Of a stretch of DNA of 64,000 nucleotides, positions 58,565 through 64,000 are shown in pieces. The DNA comes from Lates calcarifer (taxonomy: Eukaryota; Chordata; Actinopteri; Centropomidae). The position numbers and the translations under genes were made by a program. The notes beneath the pieces were generated by a model that was given only the letters and a program-made list of their open reading frames with translations, did no database searches and was not told the origin of the DNA. Within the stretch, counting starts at the first letter, position 1, and each line of letters opens with the position of its first letter. The DNA is taken from positions 26,493,778 to 26,557,777 of the forward strand of contig NC_066849.1 in NCBI RefSeq assembly GCF_001640805.2, written 5' to 3'.

Positions 58565-61500
58565 CGCTAACACAACACACTCTCTGAGGAGCTCCGGCAG
58601 GACTGCGGTCCACTCCCAGTGAACCCAACACTTTTAATAACCCCTTAATCCATAAAGAAGATTTGCATGTTTGCTTTTAATTGGCTGGATTTTGCCGTCC
58701 ATTAGTCTGATCTATGTTTTTTTTTGTCAAACCTATTTCAGTTTGACACCGTTTCTCTGCCAAAAGACGAGATTACCCCCGAGCTGCTGAAGAGACAGGG
58801 CGTTCAGGGGTTAAAGCCAAAGAAGGAAAGTGAATTTTTCTCTCTCTCTCTCCCTCTGACAAAGCCTGGGTACCTCAGGGTTATCAATATTTCACAAGGC
58901 TGAGAGCAAAGGAGGGAGAGCGGCACACTCGGTCAACTGTGGCCAGAGGAGGAGGAGGAGAGGAAGGAAAGGAGAAGGAGGTGGAGGAGGGAGAGAACAG
59001 AATCTCTCCATCATCCTGAGAGCCACTGCCTCCACTGGGCACCATTATAACTTACAGCCAATACAGTGTGTGATTAAAAGTGAGCAGGAAAAGCGACGCG
59101 AGTCAATGGGATCAATAGGAACGAAACAAGAGTCACAGAGGAAATTAATGAAGCTAATGAACAAGAAACAGAGAAAAGCTGAGAGAAGGGAAAAAGTGAA
59201 ACATGAGAGAGCTGAACATATTAAACAAGTCTATATTTGGTGTGTTGCTGTATGATTTATGTGAGGAATTAAACTCCTACTCCAGATAGACTACCACTTC
59301 TTCAGAGCTACCAAGACTGGGTTGCTAGATTGGTTCTATCCAACCAACAGTTCAAAATATGTCGAGCTTTTTCAGTAACAGTCTGGTTCAGGAACTCATT
59401 GATTATTAGGTGCAGCTCTTCAAGTCTTGGACGATCATGAAAGCCTCCTGCTTGAATCATCAGCAAAACAATGAACAACTGTGTTAGAAAATAACTGGTT
59501 CTATGAGGAAAAGTCAAAGGGAAAAAAAGCCTGCGGACATAAAAACTTAAGGAGAGAAGGGAACTATGACTCCCAGTGTGCATTTCAAGAAGAAACATCC
59601 ACTCAGAGAGCTTAAACAACAAGCCGAGGATAATTTTTACACTGATGAAACTTTTAAAATCAGTTTACTTTCACAGTCTGGGTCAGTTTGGGATTTTAGG
59701 AGTTTTGAATTTTCTAAAGCTCTGACTGTCTGACAAGGCTTCTTTATGGGAACTGCTGTATAGCAAATCACCGTACCAAATAAAGCTGATTTCAGATTCT
59801 GAGCTGAAATACTTCAAATCAATGGACATGAAATAAACCTGTAGCATAGCTAAAGTATCATTAAGAGATCATTAAAAGAAAATCTGAAATGTAAATTTAC
59901 ATTTAGGGAGAATACTTAAATAAGTCCAAAAAATATTCAATTAAAAACAGGAAAGAAAAAGCACCAAATGTTTGGTATTTTTTCTTAATCCAAGACTAAA
60001 TTGTTAGATGTCAATTCAAACTATTCAGAGGGTGAAATGTGAAGTTTCCAGCTTTTGCCTCGGCTCTTAAAAGGAAGACATTAAACTCTGTGTGACTAAA
60101 GGATTTTTTAAGGGTGAGTGTGACTGTGGAGCTCCTGTCTCTGTCAATATTTAACCATACAGACACTTTCACTCTGAGGTTTATAAGCAACTTCCCACTA
60201 TTCTATATTGTCACATTTTGGTATCAGCCTCTGACATTTCTGCATCCACCTGAGCACAGTGTAGGTGAATGGAAATTTCACAGCACTGACAACTTCCATT
60301 TGTTGCTTCTCAGAAACAGTTACTCTGAGTAATCCACAGACTGCCTCATCAGCGAGAGACGACTTTATGCAGGAGAAACAGTCCCAGAGGAGGAAGGAGT
60401 TCTGGAAAACCTGCTTGTATTTCATTTTCCTGAAATTTGATCGAGCAGACGCGAAGCTCAGGGTGTGCTCTGCCAGTAAGGAACTGTCTTTAAATTCATG
60501 TGACAGCAAATTGGGACTGAGGCAGATGCCACCTGATAGGAGCCGATCACATGTGCGTCGGTACCCAGACGAGCTGATGTCAGCACAGAGCCTCGATAAA
60601 GATTCTGGATTTAATACACGCTCAGGAACAGACAGGCTTTTGTTTTCCGAAAGAGAAAACGCCTGCTGCTGTTGGAGCTGTGAATGGCAGCACTAATCCT
60701 GTTTCTCACACTACAGCGGGACACATGACCTCACACACACTCACACACACATGCACAGTGCTGTATGCTTGCTCTTATTTTATTGTTAGATTTTGTGTCT
60801 ATATTTGGGAGCACATTGAATTGGTGCCATCTGGTTGTACAGGAGCTCTTATTGTCTTGCTCAAGGATACCCTGGCACACAACAGCAAGAGGGCAGAGTC
60901 CAGACTCTCCAGCTGTGGTGACATGTTGCAATCTGAAACAGATTTTGTGATCAGGAGTTTGACAAATAAACTGCTAAACAAATACAGTATGTGAAGGTGG
61001 GTAACAGAAGTTCAGAAGATGGCAGGATAAAGGCAGCAAGTAAAAGCTAAACACAGAAAAACCACTGCCTCAAAGCGATACTGCTCCACACAAAGCTTAT
61101 AAAGAATATACAGAATGTGTGTGACACTGCTGATAAACAAAAGCTGGCAATTTTATTTAATGACGTGCCAGTATAATGACTCAGTTTAATTTCTAGTGGA
61201 TACAAAAAAAAAACTAGTCTAAAATCAAAAGTTTGCTGATTTCTTGAATAAAGTTTTAGAAACTTTCTGGTTTCTTCTCCACTTATGATCAGAAAATATT
61301 GATGATATAATAAGATTATGACCACGCGTTAAAGAGACATAAACACTGAGGTTGAGCTGTCTTACAACCTGCCTACACTATATTTCATGATTGCAAAATG
61401 TAGATTTGTCTGTTTCTCAGTTTGTTATGGACAGAGACCCTGAGGTATTAGACACCATTAAGTGATTGACTTGCCAAATTACACTTCAGTGTGTGCATGA

Positions 61501-62509
61501 TGGGTCGCCTGTATACCCTCTATATCCTGCTTTCATTCACAGCTTCAGAAATTAACACTATTCATCCGCACAAAGCAATTAGCACCTGATCTGCAGGGGC
61601 AGTATGAAATGATGTGAAGGACGAGTATGAAGAAAAGCATGTGAACAATGCTGAGCGCAGTGCAGCCACTCGTCTCTGTGAACACGGTAAAAAAGCAGAA
61701 AATATCACAGCTACTGTAGTTAAACCTGAAACTGTTAAACCCCACTCGTTAGTCAGAGCCACAGAGGCTTTACAAACCCAGCCAGCACTGTTAGTTCAGA
61801 CTCTTAAGACTATTGTACTAATGACTCTTGTCTTGAACTAAGTGGATTTATGGTTTTGTCCTTTGTGTTTCTCAGTCACTTGTACTTCTCAAACAGCAGC
61901 AGCAGCAGCCATTTATCTGCCCCTTCACCCCCTTCCTCCCCTCATATTTCCCTTCTTACCCGCACATCCTCTAATAGAAACAACAGAGAACTACAAATAG
62001 AAAACACTCAACCCCTTCTCCACTCCAGCAGAATGACCCAGAGGCTAAACACGATCGCTATCTGTTTGACCCTTTCACCCTGACCGCATTTTCTCTCCAC
62101 CGTCTCTCCTCTGAGAGGTCAAGTGGTGGAGCTCGGCTCTATGTTTGGTCTTTAAACACCACACTGCCTCACGTCCTCGGTTGTCCTCAGTGCATCAGAG
62201 CAGGCTGATAGAGTCCTGATGGAGCAGTGACCTCTGACCCCAGGCTATATGTTATCTGACTGGGAGGCTAATAAATGAGTGCATGACCTGAGAGGGCTTC
62301 AAGGACGTGGAAAAAAACACACGCAACCCCTGAGCTTAAGTGCTTTATCTCCTGTTAGCAGTGTGGACTGTGTTTATGACTCATCTGTCCACTATATTCA
62401 TATTAATGAATCAATAAAAGGGAAGATATGACGTTCATGCTGCAGCAGCTTCACATCATCACACTGGAGAAGGTGGAGCCTATTTTATTCAATGAAATAC
62501 TTAATTGAT

Positions 62510-62870
62510 TAATAAAATCTGTCTGTGATTGGCTTGATCGCTTTGAAATTTGTTAAGATATCTGTGAACCCCAGAGGCTGAATCCGATCCCTTTTAATGA
62601 CCCACCATGACCTTTTCTTTAGCGCCATCATTAGGCTTAATGTCCCTTCCATCAACCCTTTGATACATGATAATTTTATCTTAAAAACTACTGGCCTCAT
62701 CTCCATGTAGGATATTTATGGACTCCAGAGGAAGATTTTGTTGACTGTTTGACCTCTGGGCTGATCTAAGAGACAGTGGAATTTCCTGATCATATTCCCA
62801 GTCCCTGGAGAATAAACCCTTTTGATTTTAATGATCCCATGATCTTTCCTCTTGCTCCACTACTGGAAAG
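62510..62870. repeat. tandem degenerate pieces of a dispersed repeat
   Basis: Similar phrases recur: ccccagaggctgaatccgatcccttttaatgaccc…atgacctttt, then ccctggagaataaacccttttgattttaatgatcccatgatctttcctct. The spacing is about 240 bp, suggesting two decayed units. There is no coding content. Confidence 0.45.
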
Positions 62871-63514
62871 CTTCTAAGAATAGCTAAATCACCAGTATGT
62901 GGTTCAAGTCGATGCTTTGGTGCTGTGGTCTGTACTGAACTCTGCAGCCTCCTAAGGTTTACGGCTGTTGGTTTTTTAATCCGCCCAGCCGACTGTATTG
63001 GTAGCCAACTGTGGGCATCCAGCCACAAAAGGGGATTTACAGGAACCAAAACGTGCCAGAGGACATCCCTCCTGACAAACACAAACACACCGAGCCCAGA
63101 CAGACAGAACTGCTGTGTGCAGACAAACAAATGTGCAGTTGTCAATCAGTGTCTCAGTGTGTCTGCTTGGCAAAGCTTCCATATTAAGGGATCCTCTGCG
63201 CACAAAAACACACACATCAACGCTGCTAGACTCACATTTCCTGTTATAAAGTGTGTCTGTTACGCTTCTAGTTTCAGAGTGAAGCCTCAGGACTTTGAAT
63301 CTAACTATAAGCCGTGCATGAAAAGACAATACCACTACATAACAACAGGCTGCTGAAGGAGAACATTATCTCATCTACAGCCTGACATCCTGTATTTTTG
63401 TTTGTCTGAAATCTAGAGTGGAATATAACAAGAAAAACAAAATACTGTTGCACAGAGACAAATACAGGCAGGATGAAACACAGCCGAGGATGCTACAGCA
63501 CTTTAATCCACTTA

Positions 63515-63655
63515 ATAATGTGGTTGAGGAAACGTTTACAGTGTACCTCAAGGTTCAGTTCTGGGCCCTGTGTTTTCCCTCCGTTAACATGTCCACTCTT
63601 GTTTGCATAACAAGAAGCAGGAACATGTATTTGCTACACAAATGATTTTATATCC
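63515..63655 (+). mobile_element. LINE reverse-transcriptase relic
   Basis: The frame starting at 63543 reads VPQGSVLGPVFSLR and then a stop; VPQGSVLGP is the canonical reverse-transcriptase motif of non-LTR elements. About 70 bases on, a shifted frame reads CYTNDFIS, a decayed YADD region. The segment is short and dead. Confidence 0.65.
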
Positions 63656-64000
63656 TCCTGTTATTAAAGATATGCACATCACAGGAATCCAGAGAACTCA
63701 GGAAGCAGGGGAACAAAACATCTCACCTTTCATTAATAGAAAATAAAAGCATCAAAATGCTGTGTTTGTTATATTTTGTGTAAACGCAGGAGAAACTCTC
63801 GCTCTCTGAGACCTGTATCTGGAAGTTAAAGCCTGAGATAGAGCAGGTGCAGTGAAGTCCTGGAATCTAAACTTAAGCTCAGCAAATCCAGGTCATCTCT
63901 CCCTGCCTGGTGTCCTCATTCGAGGCCCTACTTCCTCTCCACACAAAGCTATTTAAACCCTGTAAATAGTTGATACAGAACACAACGTTTCAGCGTCTCT

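Larger units (their letters stand above)
58565..64000. other. upstream flank or further intron; no gene seen
   Basis: Beyond the MACPRV start the minus-strand sequence (58565-58640) could be 5' UTR. The rest has purine-rich tracts at 58920-59000, AT-rich DNA at 59600-60100, degenerate dispersed repeat at 62510-62870 and a LINE reverse-transcriptase relic at 63515-63655. No splice-supported coding segment was found. Confidence 0.65.

Noticed and set aside
60760..60930. Possible tRNA-derived SINE or tRNA gene
   Set aside because: Phrases such as gtcttgctcaagga look repeat-like, but no A/B box pair or cloverleaf could be supported by eye.
1..64000. CRISPR array, bacterial operon, phage or defence system
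   Set aside because: The repeats are eukaryotic microsatellites and transposon debris; genes are split by GT-AG introns.

Overview
The window is vertebrate nuclear DNA, most likely from a ray-finned (teleost) fish. It has long introns with canonical GT-AG splice sites, very many (CA)n/(GT)n microsatellites, and decayed LINE, mariner and MITE-like sequences of kinds common in fish. There is no bacterial gene organisation. Nearly all of the long open frames are low-complexity or simple-repeat frames and were left out.

One gene can be supported, and it occupies almost the whole window on the minus strand: the 5' part of a MAST-family microtubule-associated Ser/Thr kinase. Orthology is best to MAST2. 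In transcription order (high to low coordinates) the exons are: a candidate first coding exon 58418-58564; a 32-bp microexon 39356-39387 (KELSLPRRGS...); a 219-bp cassette exon 31836-32054; an alternative first coding exon 30360-30433 (MSDSFWTVLSNF...); and the shared exons 22218-22309, 14539-14614, 12009-12087, 10938-11092, 5278-5353 and 4458-4667. I checked every shared junction for reading phase (2, 1, 2, 0, 2, 0, 0). They join without a break into 254 residues from the MSDSF start. This covers the conserved basic/serine-rich MAST leader and the start of the DUF1908 pre-kinase helical domain. The rest of DUF1908, the kinase domain and the PDZ domain must lie beyond coordinate 1.

By region: 1-4457 is intron with a GC-rich, CCAAT-containing island near 2.5-3.06 kb. 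The shared exons occupy 4.4-22.3 kb. The first-exon and cassette cluster lies at 30.3-32.1 kb. From 32 to 58 kb is intron with nested transposon debris, including inverted copies of a dispersed element at 45.5-45.8 kb, a MITE with a LINE tail inside it at 40.2 kb and a mariner relic at 53.1 kb. Around 57.8-58.4 kb is a degenerate minisatellite next to the candidate far-upstream first exon. The sequence from 58.6 to 64 kb is non-coding as far as I can see, with LINE and MITE debris.

The most interesting signals are the modular 5' end of the kinase gene, where three different N-termini can join one phase-2 junction before CRTSNRKSL, and a set of RFX X-box-like palindromes, one of them inside the cassette exon. 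I found no tRNA, rRNA, CRISPR array or wholly new system.
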